Below are positions 44,873 to 54,485 of a DNA stretch of 64,000 nt, in pieces; the stretch's first letter is position 1; every line of letters starts with the position of its first letter. Under the pieces are notes generated by a model. The model was not told where the DNA came from and did no database searches. It worked only from the letters and a program-made list of their open reading frames with translations. The translations under genes and the position numbers were made by a program. Where the stretch lies: NCBI GenBank assembly GCA_963667455.2, contig CAXXFR010000019.1, forward strand, positions 124,001 through 188,000, given 5' to 3'. Source of the stretch: Bin55 sp963667455. Its GTDB lineage: Bacteria; Pseudomonadota; Gammaproteobacteria; Pseudomonadales; Azotimanducaceae.

Positions 44873-46930
44873 CTAGCTGGCTTGTTCTCCTCGTATTGCG
44901 CTAGTCGTCTGCAGCTCGACGAATTGTCGGTAGTTGCCGTTCGGAATGTTCAGCAACTCTTCGTGGCTACCCTGTTCGACGATGGATCCGCGATCCAGAA
45001 AGACAATCTTGTCGGCTTGCGCAATGGTCGAAAGACGATGTGCAATGATCACAACCAAGCGATCCTTCGCCGCCTCGTGGAGTGCATTGACCAAGTGCTC
45101 TTCCGTCTCGGGATCAAGCGCTGATGTCGGCTCGTCCAGAATGAGAATTCGAGAATTGCGAATCAATCCCCGAGCAATTGCAATGCGTTGCTTCTGTCCG
45201 ACTGAGATCTTGCTGGCTGTGACCGCACCAAGCTTGGTGTCGTAGCCTTGCGGAAGCGATTCGATGAAATCGTGGATTCCAGCGATCTGCGCAACTCGTT
45301 CAACTTCCTCTTGCGGTGCGTCCACTCTTCCATAGCAGATGTTGTCGCGAATGGACTCTGAGAAGAGTTGTGTCTCCTGAAAAACATAGGTGATCTGATC
45401 TCTTAGGCTCTTCAACGACAGATCGTTGACATTGCGCCCATCAATGAACACGTCCCCCTCTGTAGCGGCGTGATAGCGCGGGATTAGGTAGGCAAGACTG
45501 GTCTTGCCGGATCCTGTTGGACCCACGAAGGCCATGATCTGACCGATATTTGCTTCGAGATTGACATCTCCTAGTGCACGACGACCATCTGGATACACCA
45601 AACCGGCTCCGACCATGGAAAACCCTGTCTCGATGGTTTCGAGTTCTTCTTGTCCCACATCGGCTTCTGGTTCGATGTCCATGAGAGCAAATACACGTCG
45701 CATCGCAACAACGTTGTCCATGAATCGGATATACAGCCAACCCAATGCCATTGCAGGTCCGCGGAGATACCCGAAGAACAGCGAGAGGGCACCGACGTCT
45801 CCAGGTGTCAATCCACCCTGAATTACGTGGTGAATTACAAACGCTAGAAACGCGAAGTAGGTCAGTTGGCTCATCACGGAACTGAGTCCGATGATGATGA
45901 TCCACAGAAGCGTAACTCGACGATAGCGAGAGAACGACTCCTTGCTGTCGCTGTCGAACCGCCCTTTCTCTTCGCGGTTGCCACCAAGACTCTGAACCGC
46001 AAAGACGTTGTCCATGCCTTCTTCAATGGTCGCCGTAGTAATGGCCCCCGATGCACGCGCGGCCTGACCTCTCCGACGGACGATGCGAGCGAACAGACTA
46101 GATATCAGCATCCAAGCGGGGAAGATGAAAACGGTCAGAAGTGCTATCTGAGGTAAATCCGAATAGGCGTCGATCAACATAAAGTACGCCTGCATGAACA
46201 ACAATGTGGACATGAACGGCGTGTGAGTGATCTCGTAGAAGATTTCGTTAATCTGAGGCGTGTCGTACATGACTCGATAGATCGAGTCCCCAATACGCTG
46301 ATCCTCCAACTTTGTCATCGACAATGATGTGATACGAGCGAACAAACTGGATCGCATGGTGTGGTTCAGAGCTTGGTTCAGCCGCATGTGCAGCTTGAAC
46401 TCCAACATGCCGTAAATACCACCAGCCGTGCTGTGCCCGCCGTGCATGTGGTTTTCGACTTGTGTTGCGTAGTCGTGTCCCTGAGCTAGGCCAGCTTCTA
46501 CCTCATCCTCGAAACCTGTTGTGTACGAGCCGATCGTCACAACGAGAATGAATCCGATGACTGCGATCCAAATGACAATTTCGATGGTCGAGGCGTTCGA
46601 CAACGCCAAGACAAGGGGCAGGAAATAGGACGGATAGCCGGCCGCCTCGGAAACCGGCATCTGAAGGATCACATGGTCAATCAACACCTTGATTGGCCAC
46701 GGCAGGAGGAAGAGCGGTATCGCGTACGATCCGAGCTTCAGGAAGAACTTGGCTAGGTAACGCCCCCAGAACAGTTTGATGTAGCTCGCAGCTCGGAAAA
46801 TGATTCCGATAGCTTCGGCCGCATTGATGTCGGTCCGGGTATCCAGACCACTTGAACGCGCATCGAGCTCGAGTTCGCGCTCTCGTAACGATTTCTTCTC
46901 GGGAGGCGGCTGTTGCGGTGCTTCTGCCAT
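44873..46930 (-). CDS. ABC exporter half-transporter, subunit 2
   Basis: This 685-residue half-transporter has six membrane segments then a nucleotide-binding domain: Walker A GPTGSGKTSL, signature ISVGQKQR (canonical LSGGQ altered), Walker B ILILDEPTSALD and the H-loop IAHRL. The catalytic Glu is present. It begins at ATG 46930, sharing one base with the stop of the larger subunit gene (TAATG), so the two are coupled and probably form a heterodimeric multidrug/lipid-type exporter. Substrate unknown. Confidence 0.93.
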   Translation of the reverse strand: MAEAPQQPPPEKKSLRERELELDARSSGLDTRTDINAAEAIGIIFRAASYIKLFWGRYLAKFFLKLGSYAIPLFLLPWPIKVLIDHVILQMPVSEAAGYPSYFLPLVLALSNASTIEIVIWIAVIGFILVVTIGSYTTGFEDEVEAGLAQGHDYATQVENHMHGGHSTAGGIYGMLEFKLHMRLNQALNHTMRSSLFARITSLSMTKLEDQRIGDSIYRVMYDTPQINEIFYEITHTPFMSTLLFMQAYFMLIDAYSDLPQIALLTVFIFPAWMLISSLFARIVRRRGQAARASGAITTATIEEGMDNVFAVQSLGGNREEKGRFDSDSKESFSRYRRVTLLWIIIIGLSSVMSQLTYFAFLAFVIHHVIQGGLTPGDVGALSLFFGYLRGPAMALGWLYIRFMDNVVAMRRVFALMDIEPEADVGQEELETIETGFSMVGAGLVYPDGRRALGDVNLEANIGQIMAFVGPTGSGKTSLAYLIPRYHAATEGDVFIDGRNVNDLSLKSLRDQITYVFQETQLFSESIRDNICYGRVDAPQEEVERVAQIAGIHDFIESLPQGYDTKLGAVTASKISVGQKQRIAIARGLIRNSRILILDEPTSALDPETEEHLVNALHEAAKDRLVVIIAHRLSTIAQADKIVFLDRGSIVEQGSHEELLNIPNGNYRQFVELQTTSAIRGEQAS

Positions 46931-49380
46931 TATGCGGGCCTCCCCGTCGTTGTGGTCAGATTGGATTCAGCTTCCACGAAACTCCGATAGCGTCCTCCGG
47001 TCAAGTTCATCAGCTCTTCGTGGTTGCCACTCTCAAGAATTTTTCCGTCTTCCAGGTAGAGAATGTTGTCGGCTTGACGAATCGTCGAAATACGGTGCGT
47101 AATCAGGAATATGGCACGCCCCTCGGGAGTGTCTTCGTCGCGCACCCAATCGATGAGATTGGTCATGACTTTGTGCTCGGTTGCTGCGTCAAGAGCCGCG
47201 GTGGGTTCGTCCAACACGAGAATCGGAGTATTGCGAACGATTGCTCGTGCAATAGACAGTCGTTGTCTTTGACCGGTTGAGAGTTTGCCGCCACGGTCGG
47301 AGAGGATCGTGTCCAATCCGTTGGGCAGATCTTTAACGTACTCGTCGATCGCGGCAACTCGTATCGCCTCGCTGATTTGCTCATCGGTCGCATAGGGTGC
47401 GACATAGCGGATGTTGTCCCGAACGGACATCGCAAAGAGGAGGTTTTCCTGCAATGCGATTGAAATCTTGTTACGCAGCGATCCAGTTTGGTAGTCACGG
47501 ATGTCGCGTCCGTCGATGCTGATCGATCCGGACTGCGGATCGAAGAGCCGAAGCAGTAGAGCCATCAACGTGCTCTTGCCGGAACCGGTTGGTCCAATGA
47601 TTGCAGTGATCGACCCCGGATTGGCCGCGAACGAAACTCTGTCCAGTACCGGTCGGTCCGCCTCATATCGGAAGTTGACTTCGTCGAACTTGATCTCGTC
47701 GCTAAAGTCCGTGAATGGAACTGCATTGGGTCGGTCCTTTACGTCCGGCTCAATGTCCAAAATGTCGAACACTCGACGCAGGCCCATTGCCATGTCCTGT
47801 GCAGTCATCCAGTCCCTCAGCAATCTCCTCAGTCCGTTTGCTGAATCTCGATATTGTCGACGTGCCCAGTCAAAGCTAGCCAAGTTCCAGACTACGAAAC
47901 TCACTCCGACCAGAGCGATGAGTTCCAGTGCAAACGTCTGTTGAGATATTGATGCCCAATAGGCTATGACCGATTCACCGATGATCATGAATGATGCGGC
48001 GACGGTGAACATCACAATCGTTACGAGAGCAATCAGGTTTCGAATGCGATAGGCGGCATTGAATGCGGTGATCGAGTCTGTTTCAAACTTCTTCTGTACC
48101 CGATCGGCGGTTCCGAAGGCCTTGATCAGCTTGATAGCACTGAAGGCTTCTTGCACATTCGAAGTCACATCAGAGGTTGCAGCACGATACACGAGCGAAC
48201 GGACACGAACCCGCGGCATCGCGATATGGGCCCATGTCATTGCCGGAATGATCAGTAAAGCGGCCAAGAGTCCGATCCAAGGACTTAGCAACGACACCAG
48301 AAACACGGCGGTAAAGTAGTTCATCAGCGTTATCGACACGTTAACGAGATGCCCGATAACGTTGGTAACCATCGCGCTGTCTTGATAGATGCGGAAAATC
48401 GAATCGCCGGTTCGGTGTTCGCTGTGGTAACTAATCGACAGCTGATGCCATCGTTCGACGAGCGCGACTCTCAGATCCTGGTTGATGCGTTGCAATATCC
48501 AGATGCGGTAGTAGCCGATGATCACGCCCAAGAACGACTGTATCCCAAGGAGAATGAGCGAGATTTGAATGTAGAGGAAAAGGAGGTCGTATCTCTGTTC
48601 TTGTGTAAGTGCTGCCAACGCCTCTGAAGACAGTTCCGGCAACCCCAGCATACGAGACAGTCCGGGAGCAAGAGGTTCGCCAAGCAACAGACTCTGGTTC
48701 ATGAGATCGGTCATGATCAGACCGAAGAAAAACGCCACTACTCGATTCACCAACTCCATGAAGTAGAAGTAGCCCAGGTGGGTACCAGTTCGAATGCGAA
48801 ACTCGAACTGGGTCCCGTTAGTGCGCCGGTATTGGACAATCCAGCCGAAGATGGCGGCAGCGGTTACAAGAGCTGCATAGATGCCGTCGATCCATCCCTC
48901 TATGAGAAGGATGGCAGAAATGTTGGTGAGTACGCCAAACAAAACTGCGGCAAGAGCCGACCACATCTGGGTCCGCCCTCGTCCAAACGCCATTCCCGCC
49001 ATAGCGATGCACAGTCCGGCAATCGGCGTGTACAGAAGGTTTTCAGGCCATGCAATCGACCTAGGAACTACTCCTAGAAGCGGTCCTAGGATTGCAACGA
49101 ACGCGACTAGGAATGGGGCGTAGCCGAAGTGAAATCCAGAACCCGCCACGGTGTCCGCCACACGGTCCTCCGTGCCTTTGCCGGGGGTGTACCAACGCCC
49201 AAGAAACTGGGGTCGGATGTACGGCCAAGAGCGTAGAAACAACTTCAACACATCGACGAAGCCGCTGTCGTCGTCGGCAACCGACTTGAGCTTATCTGGC
49301 GGAAGCTCGCCAGGACCAAATATTGGAAGAGCTCTTGAAGCCCTAACGTCAGTGGCTTTTAGATCGCCAGTGCTCTGCAT
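46930..49380 (-). CDS. ABC exporter half-transporter, subunit 1, with extra N-terminal membrane segments
   Basis: The 816-residue protein is longer than typical half-transporters: residues 75-190 contain about four additional membrane helices before the six-helix exporter domain. The nucleotide-binding domain has GPTGSGKSTL, signature LSTGQRQR, ILVLDEPTAALD and ITHRI. Both partners show non-canonical signatures but keep the catalytic Glu and His. It precedes and overlaps the second subunit by 1 base. A heterodimer is inferred from the gene arrangement. Confidence 0.93.
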   Translation of the reverse strand: MQSTGDLKATDVRASRALPIFGPGELPPDKLKSVADDDSGFVDVLKLFLRSWPYIRPQFLGRWYTPGKGTEDRVADTVAGSGFHFGYAPFLVAFVAILGPLLGVVPRSIAWPENLLYTPIAGLCIAMAGMAFGRGRTQMWSALAAVLFGVLTNISAILLIEGWIDGIYAALVTAAAIFGWIVQYRRTNGTQFEFRIRTGTHLGYFYFMELVNRVVAFFFGLIMTDLMNQSLLLGEPLAPGLSRMLGLPELSSEALAALTQEQRYDLLFLYIQISLILLGIQSFLGVIIGYYRIWILQRINQDLRVALVERWHQLSISYHSEHRTGDSIFRIYQDSAMVTNVIGHLVNVSITLMNYFTAVFLVSLLSPWIGLLAALLIIPAMTWAHIAMPRVRVRSLVYRAATSDVTSNVQEAFSAIKLIKAFGTADRVQKKFETDSITAFNAAYRIRNLIALVTIVMFTVAASFMIIGESVIAYWASISQQTFALELIALVGVSFVVWNLASFDWARRQYRDSANGLRRLLRDWMTAQDMAMGLRRVFDILDIEPDVKDRPNAVPFTDFSDEIKFDEVNFRYEADRPVLDRVSFAANPGSITAIIGPTGSGKSTLMALLLRLFDPQSGSISIDGRDIRDYQTGSLRNKISIALQENLLFAMSVRDNIRYVAPYATDEQISEAIRVAAIDEYVKDLPNGLDTILSDRGGKLSTGQRQRLSIARAIVRNTPILVLDEPTAALDAATEHKVMTNLIDWVRDEDTPEGRAIFLITHRISTIRQADNILYLEDGKILESGNHEELMNLTGGRYRSFVEAESNLTTTTGRPA

Positions 49381-49604
49381 AAACGATGCCTAGTTCATCT
49401 TGGTCCGGTGGGTTTGCTTGACGTTTCGACACTCCCGCAAAGTGTCCTCAGACGACCGATGTGCGATTGTGTGAACACTGAGTGCACTCTCTCCCGACAT
49501 CGATTCCCTAATCCCCGCTAAGAGTATACGGGACTAGTGAAGCTCTAGCCGTCAATCCAGCGTACCTGAGGCGAGCATGGCTGGGGCGTTCTCTCAGCAC
49601 CGTT

Positions 49605-51275
49605 TCACTCGTCTGGGCAAAGCGGACTGACTTGATTGGCGGCGTCAATCGCAGCAATGGAAGGAAACTGAAACGCATCATTGAAGTAGTAGAAGATCAG
49701 TCCGTTCGGCATGAGAAAGATCCGGATGCCGGACAATCCACTCATGCTAGGCACCCAGGCTTCGCAATCCCCGATTGCGGGTACGTAGATGTGAGCTGGT
49801 ATGGCCCACATCCCATTGTTGTAGCGTTGCCCGGCGACTCGGGTGTCGATTCCTCGATCTTGTGAATCGCGTTGAACAGTAGCAGCTAAAAACCCAGGGT
49901 GAAGTAATTGCTCGCCATCGATGGCCCCGTTGTCGATGAGCATGAACTTCGAGAGTTTCACGATGGAATCGGTGTCCCACCAGAGACCAAATCCGCCAAG
50001 TGCCCGCCCCGTGTTGACTTGGGCGTCGTCGTTTGCCCGTCGTGAGAACAGGACTTCGGGAGAAATCCCGAGCGGCCGATAAACCTTTTCGACGACGTAC
50101 TCGAACGAGTCGGAGAAGCCTGTGTCGTTGAATTCAAGATAGCGGTCTAGACCGGCCACAAGGATGTAGGTGTCGGCAGTTTGGTAGACGAAGGTTGTCC
50201 CTGCCTCGGCCCCGTTGTCCCACGACAAGGCATCGGCTAGTTTGGTCGCGGAATCGGTTGGCCCGTAGAAGTTTCCCGGTCCCAAATCGAGTAAGGGCGA
50301 GTCGTTGTTGAAGTTTCCCGAAGCCATATCGACGACGTGATCGAACGTTACATCTTCCCAATCCCCGGGAGAGTCTTCCGTTTCAGCGACGTAGTCCTTT
50401 AACAGTGCGCTGAACACTTCTGTATCGTGGTTTTGAGCAAGATGCATCAAGACGATTGGCGGATAGACCGACTTGGAAGTCGAGAATGATGTATGAAGCA
50501 TGTGGTCGCAGTAGGGGTAGGGATCGCTGCGAGTCCGACAATCCGAACGGTAGTGGACACCTTCGTAGTAGATTCCAGCGACGGTAAGGTCGTCGTCGGT
50601 CGGGAGTCCTTGTAGGAACTGGTCCGCATCGACTTCGTAAGTCGACGTGAACTCGCTCAGTGGCTTGACAGGTAGGCGATTCGAGATCTCACGTTCGTAG
50701 TCGGCGCGAATTTGGTCACGGTTGGGGACCGGATCCAGAGCGTATGTGACGCTCGGTTCTGCTGTTGCATTGAATTTGTAGAAGTGGCATGTTTCTTGAC
50801 GGACTTGGAGTGTTGCATCGGAAATACCCGTGTCGGTGTAGCTGAATTGCAACAACCCGTTGTGCGTGCAGTTGACCAGTCGGTGGATCAACGTGAACGG
50901 AACACTAGCCCAATCTTTTCCAACCTCTGACCACGACCTGCCGGGACTGACGATATAGTCAAACAAAGGGTGTGTGGTGATTTGTAACGACCGCGGGAAG
51001 GGAACGACCGCCCCGTCCACGGAAACAACACGAAACTTCATGACCGGCAAGATTCCGGTCGCCGGAAGCAGCCATGACTCCCGATAGACTTCCTCGAATT
51101 GCACTTCGCCAGGAATGACTTTGATGAGACCCTCAAGCGTTGATGAGGCTGGAGTGTCCGACGGCGTAAAGGAGGTGGAGTCCGCAGTGGTGCAGTTTCC
51201 AGCTAGCAGCAATGCAAGCCACAAGAGACTAGCGCACACTTGAGGATTGCCGGAGCGATCGAGTCTCGAGACCAT
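49605..51275 (-). CDS. Exported serine hydrolase of the beta-lactamase class C fold
   Basis: The 556-residue protein begins with a signal peptide (VCASLLWLALLLAG) and has an unfamiliar N-terminal domain of about 170 residues, then the class C-type domain. SxxK is in SFSTSKSV; the usual YxN motif is YQT in FVYQTADTYILVAG; the third motif region reads SMSGLSGIRIFLM. The altered YxN suggests another hydrolase activity than penicillin cleavage. It is probably periplasmic or membrane-bound. Located next to an ABC-2 transporter pair. Confidence 0.85.
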   Translation of the reverse strand: MVSRLDRSGNPQVCASLLWLALLLAGNCTTADSTSFTPSDTPASSTLEGLIKVIPGEVQFEEVYRESWLLPATGILPVMKFRVVSVDGAVVPFPRSLQITTHPLFDYIVSPGRSWSEVGKDWASVPFTLIHRLVNCTHNGLLQFSYTDTGISDATLQVRQETCHFYKFNATAEPSVTYALDPVPNRDQIRADYEREISNRLPVKPLSEFTSTYEVDADQFLQGLPTDDDLTVAGIYYEGVHYRSDCRTRSDPYPYCDHMLHTSFSTSKSVYPPIVLMHLAQNHDTEVFSALLKDYVAETEDSPGDWEDVTFDHVVDMASGNFNNDSPLLDLGPGNFYGPTDSATKLADALSWDNGAEAGTTFVYQTADTYILVAGLDRYLEFNDTGFSDSFEYVVEKVYRPLGISPEVLFSRRANDDAQVNTGRALGGFGLWWDTDSIVKLSKFMLIDNGAIDGEQLLHPGFLAATVQRDSQDRGIDTRVAGQRYNNGMWAIPAHIYVPAIGDCEAWVPSMSGLSGIRIFLMPNGLIFYYFNDAFQFPSIAAIDAANQVSPLCPDE

Positions 51276-51285
51276 CTAGGCACCA

Positions 51286-52068
51286 TTAACCATAAGTCAC
51301 GCCTTCATCTCGGTAGTAGCACCACACGGCAATAGCGAGAGAGGCAACCGTATACAAGACGAGAACCGTGACGTGGCGCAACGAGTCGGACACACTCGTT
51401 TGCTCGAGCACTTGAAATGCCAACTGAATCGCATGGAATGAAGGAAGCGAGACTGCAACGAACTGCAAGAAATCGGGTAGGAGCTGGTATGGAACAACAA
51501 CGCCGCCAAGAAACAGCAACGGTAGGTACACCAAGTTGACTACTGCATGCGACGAATTGGGACCTGTCAGATAACCGATCGCCAATCCCAGGGCACAAAA
51601 CGGAATCGTGGAGAGAACTAGAACCGCAATGAGTACGAGCATTCGCGGTAGCTGTAGGTCGATCCTTCCGAATAGCAGAGCGATGCAGAAGATCAGTCCA
51701 ACAACAATGAGGCTGAACAATATCGCCATGGAGGTCTTGGCGAAAAAGTACATGGATGGCGGCATGGGACTAACACGTTTGAGCAACAGCCAACCTTGAC
51801 CTCGCTCTGTCGCTATGTAGACGCCGAAACCAAACAATCCGACTCCGATTGCGCCTATGCAGCTGGCAGCAACCGTCCAGTACTGAATTTGCGGAACGCT
51901 GGAAGGTTCCCAGTTCATGCCAAACCCGAAGAACAAGAACATCACGAGTGGCAAAGCTAGACAGGACACCGAAAAAGCCGGTATTCGCAGGCATTTGAGA
52001 AACTCAAGGGCGGATTCTCTCGCTGCGATCCTCGCAAGGTGAAACACACTGCGTCTCACTTCGTTCAC
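51286..52068 (-). CDS. ABC-2 type transporter permease
   Basis: The 260-residue permease has six membrane segments and the ABC-2 pattern (ATERGQGWLLLKRVSPMPPS, then PFCALGLAIGYLTGPN). It overlaps the ATPase gene by 4 bases (52065-52068), so both are coupled. It is likely an exporter for a small molecule, lipid or drug. Similar pairs in actinobacteria and gammaproteobacteria accompany two-component systems, but none is seen here. Confidence 0.9.
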   Translation of the reverse strand: MNEVRRSVFHLARIAARESALEFLKCLRIPAFSVSCLALPLVMFLFFGFGMNWEPSSVPQIQYWTVAASCIGAIGVGLFGFGVYIATERGQGWLLLKRVSPMPPSMYFFAKTSMAILFSLIVVGLIFCIALLFGRIDLQLPRMLVLIAVLVLSTIPFCALGLAIGYLTGPNSSHAVVNLVYLPLLFLGGVVVPYQLLPDFLQFVAVSLPSFHAIQLAFQVLEQTSVSDSLRHVTVLVLYTVASLAIAVWCYYRDEGVTYG

Positions 52069-52979
52069 GGTGTGGAAGACCTGTCTTCTACGAGATGAAG
52101 GTACGCTTCCTCAAGCGGTGCCGGTTGGACCGTTAGGTCTTCAAGCCCGGGATCTTGGTCGAGAAGGGACTTTACGGTCTGTTGGGGAGCATTGACGAAC
52201 AAGTGAATCCTTCCATTTCTTGCATCGACCCTTAAGACTCCCGGAAGTTGTGCCAGCTCCCTCGGATCGAGGCAAGAAACGGCAGACACGACGGTTGACG
52301 AAACCATCGAGCGAATGGCTTTCGAATCGTTGTCCGCGAGAATACGTCCCTGATTCAACAGAATGACCCGTTCCGCAAGCTCTTCGCATTCGCGTAGGTT
52401 GTGTGTACTCAGCAGAAGTGTTCGACCCTCCGCCATGAATTGGCGAATCTGTTCCCACATCGACAATCGGGTTTGCACATCCATGGCGGTGGTTGGTTCG
52501 TCCAGTACAAGGAGCTGAGGTTGACCGCAAATTGCGAGTGCAAAGTGCAAGCGCTGTTTCTCTCCTCCGCTCAGGGTGCCGTATCGCCTGCGTTCAAGAC
52601 CCGCCAGATTGGCTCGTTGTACGGCTTCCTCGAATGTCAGGGGTTCGATGTAGTAGGTTCGAAACAACTCGATGTGCTCTTGCACCGTTAGAGTGGCGGG
52701 CACTCCTGTTACCTGCAACATTGCGCCCGAACGCAATCGCGCAGCTATGGATCCCGGACGTAGTCCGAAGACGGAGACTTGACCGCTGTCGGGTCTCATG
52801 GAGCCAAGAATTAGGTTAAGGAGCGTGCTCTTTCCTGCTCCGTTGGGTCCGAGAAGCGCAGTCGAACAACCACTCTCGATAGAAAGTGTTATGTCGGTCA
52901 GCGCTTCCACATCTCTGTGGGACTTGGTAACACCCTGTAGGGAGATCACCGCACTATTCGATTCCGATGAATCCATCAC
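52065..52979 (-). CDS. ABC transporter ATP-binding protein (ABC-2 exporter)
   Basis: The 304-residue ATPase has GPNGAGKSTLL (Walker A), LSGGEKQRL (signature), LLVLDEPTTAMD (Walker B) and STHNL (H-loop), followed by a C-terminal regulatory extension of about 80 residues, as in DrrA/NodI-type exporters. It precedes the ABC-2 permease with a 4-base overlap. Cytosolic face of the inner membrane. Confidence 0.95.
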   Translation of the reverse strand: MMDSSESNSAVISLQGVTKSHRDVEALTDITLSIESGCSTALLGPNGAGKSTLLNLILGSMRPDSGQVSVFGLRPGSIAARLRSGAMLQVTGVPATLTVQEHIELFRTYYIEPLTFEEAVQRANLAGLERRRYGTLSGGEKQRLHFALAICGQPQLLVLDEPTTAMDVQTRLSMWEQIRQFMAEGRTLLLSTHNLRECEELAERVILLNQGRILADNDSKAIRSMVSSTVVSAVSCLDPRELAQLPGVLRVDARNGRIHLFVNAPQQTVKSLLDQDPGLEDLTVQPAPLEEAYLHLVEDRSSTP

Positions 52980-53015
52980 AGAGCTGGAAACGACACTACT
53001 TGACGCACACCTGTG

Positions 53016-53882
53016 CTAGGAATTCTTAACTTCGGCGATGACTTGTTGATAGCGATCAAGAAGAGGGAGCACTTGATCTCGTGGTGCGGCTGGGAGAGGC
53101 AGCACGAGTTCATCGACACCTTGCTGGATTCGGCCACGCATGTAGTCTGCATCGGGAACAGTCCCAAACAGGGCGATGTCAATGTCCTCGATCTTGCGAC
53201 TTCGAGCCGCCACAGCTTCCTTCAGACGCTCCATGTTGCCGGATCCAAGTCCCGAAATCGGCATCCAGCCGTCGGCATAGTCGGCTACGCGATCAAACAC
53301 CCATTTTGAGTTCGCTCCGATCCAAATTCGCGGCCCATTGGGTTGAACCGGTTTGGGCCAAGACCAAATCGGATCGAAGTCTACGTATTCCCCATGAAAT
53401 TCAGCTTCATCGTTCGTCCAGATTGCCTGCATGGCGAGGACCTTCTCACGCAGAATTGCCCAACGATTCCGATAGTTCGCACCGTGGTTCTCCATTTCCT
53501 CTTGATTCCATCCGGCACCGATTCCCAATACGACTCGACCGTCCGACATCATGTCGAGCGAAGCCACTTCCTTGGCAGTCGTTATGGGGTCACGTTCGAT
53601 GAGTAGACAGATTCCTGTTCCGAGCCGAATGCGTTTTGTGACCGCCGCACAAACTGCAAGGGCCACGAACGGATCGTGGCTATGCCAGTACTGCTCGGGA
53701 AGATCTCCACCACCTGGAAACGGTGTCTTGCGGCTAACGGGGATGTGGGTGTGTTCGGGGAAGAACAAGCTGTCGAATCCGCGCTCCTCCACCGCAATCG
53801 CCAAGTCGGCTGGTTGAATCGAATAGTCGGTGGGAAACATCGTCACACCGAAGCGTGCGCTCTGAATACCGCTGAACGCCAT
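53016..53882 (-). CDS. LLM-class oxidoreductase, TIGR03619-like (possibly F420-dependent)
   Basis: The 288-residue luciferase-like monooxygenase fold is shown by FGVTMFPTDYSIQPADLA, GFDSLFFPEHTHIPVSR, KRIRLGTGICLL and VVLGIGAGWNQEEMENHG. This sub-family is annotated as probably F420-dependent in actinobacteria, where members reduce or oxidise diverse organics. No F420 synthesis genes are visible here, so FMN is also possible. Stands alone in a minus-strand series. Confidence 0.9.
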   Translation of the reverse strand: MAFSGIQSARFGVTMFPTDYSIQPADLAIAVEERGFDSLFFPEHTHIPVSRKTPFPGGGDLPEQYWHSHDPFVALAVCAAVTKRIRLGTGICLLIERDPITTAKEVASLDMMSDGRVVLGIGAGWNQEEMENHGANYRNRWAILREKVLAMQAIWTNDEAEFHGEYVDFDPIWSWPKPVQPNGPRIWIGANSKWVFDRVADYADGWMPISGLGSGNMERLKEAVAARSRKIEDIDIALFGTVPDADYMRGRIQQGVDELVLPLPAAPRDQVLPLLDRYQQVIAEVKNS

Positions 53883-54068
53883 GGAACGCCTATTTGTGTC
53901 TCTTCAAGGTCTTACATGGTAAGGGGAATGAACAACTGCGTACGTAGCAATTGCGTAGACAATGATGCGGAATTTTCTCGATCTACGTGCCAAATCCGAA
54001 CTTGATTGGTGCGGAGCGTAGCGATCTGCTAGGTTTGGGAAAGTTGTTAGAGATGAGCTTTGAAGCTG

Positions 54069-54485
54069 TTAGTCGGCTGCCACTCGACGCATTCGCGACC
54101 GTTCACTCTTGGACTTGTCGAAAAATGTGATCGCAACACACGACTCGCGACCCTTCATCCAGCAGCTGTACTCGGAAACCACGACCATCAAGACCAACCC
54201 TCCCCACAGAAAGGATGCGTACTTGCCAGCATCATCGAGTTCGAACCAGTTTTGGACCACATGGGCTACTGCGATGCCGTGAAAGAACCAAGCGAACATC
54301 GTGAACATCAGGATGGTTGCGACGACTCCAAGAAAACCCGCGAGCCACTTGAACCGGATTGGCCAGTTACTGATGATCGACAACAATCCACTCACCACGA
54401 AGATCCCTGCCATCCATGTCACTTCGGCATAGACGACACCAATAACAAGGAGCGACACGCCCAGCAAGATCATTAGCCAGCGCAC
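54069..54485 (-). CDS. Four-helix membrane protein of unknown function
   Basis: The 138-residue product has four predicted membrane helices (MILLGVSLLVIGVVYAEV, AGIFVVSGLLSIISNW, FLGVVATILMFTMFAWFFHG, YASFLWGGLVLMVVVS) and a basic cytoplasmic tail (KSKSERSRMRR). No recognised family. Regular helix pattern and a ribosome-binding site-like AGGAAGAACG upstream support a real gene. Confidence 0.65.
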   Translation of the reverse strand: MRWLMILLGVSLLVIGVVYAEVTWMAGIFVVSGLLSIISNWPIRFKWLAGFLGVVATILMFTMFAWFFHGIAVAHVVQNWFELDDAGKYASFLWGGLVLMVVVSEYSCWMKGRESCVAITFFDKSKSERSRMRRVAAD

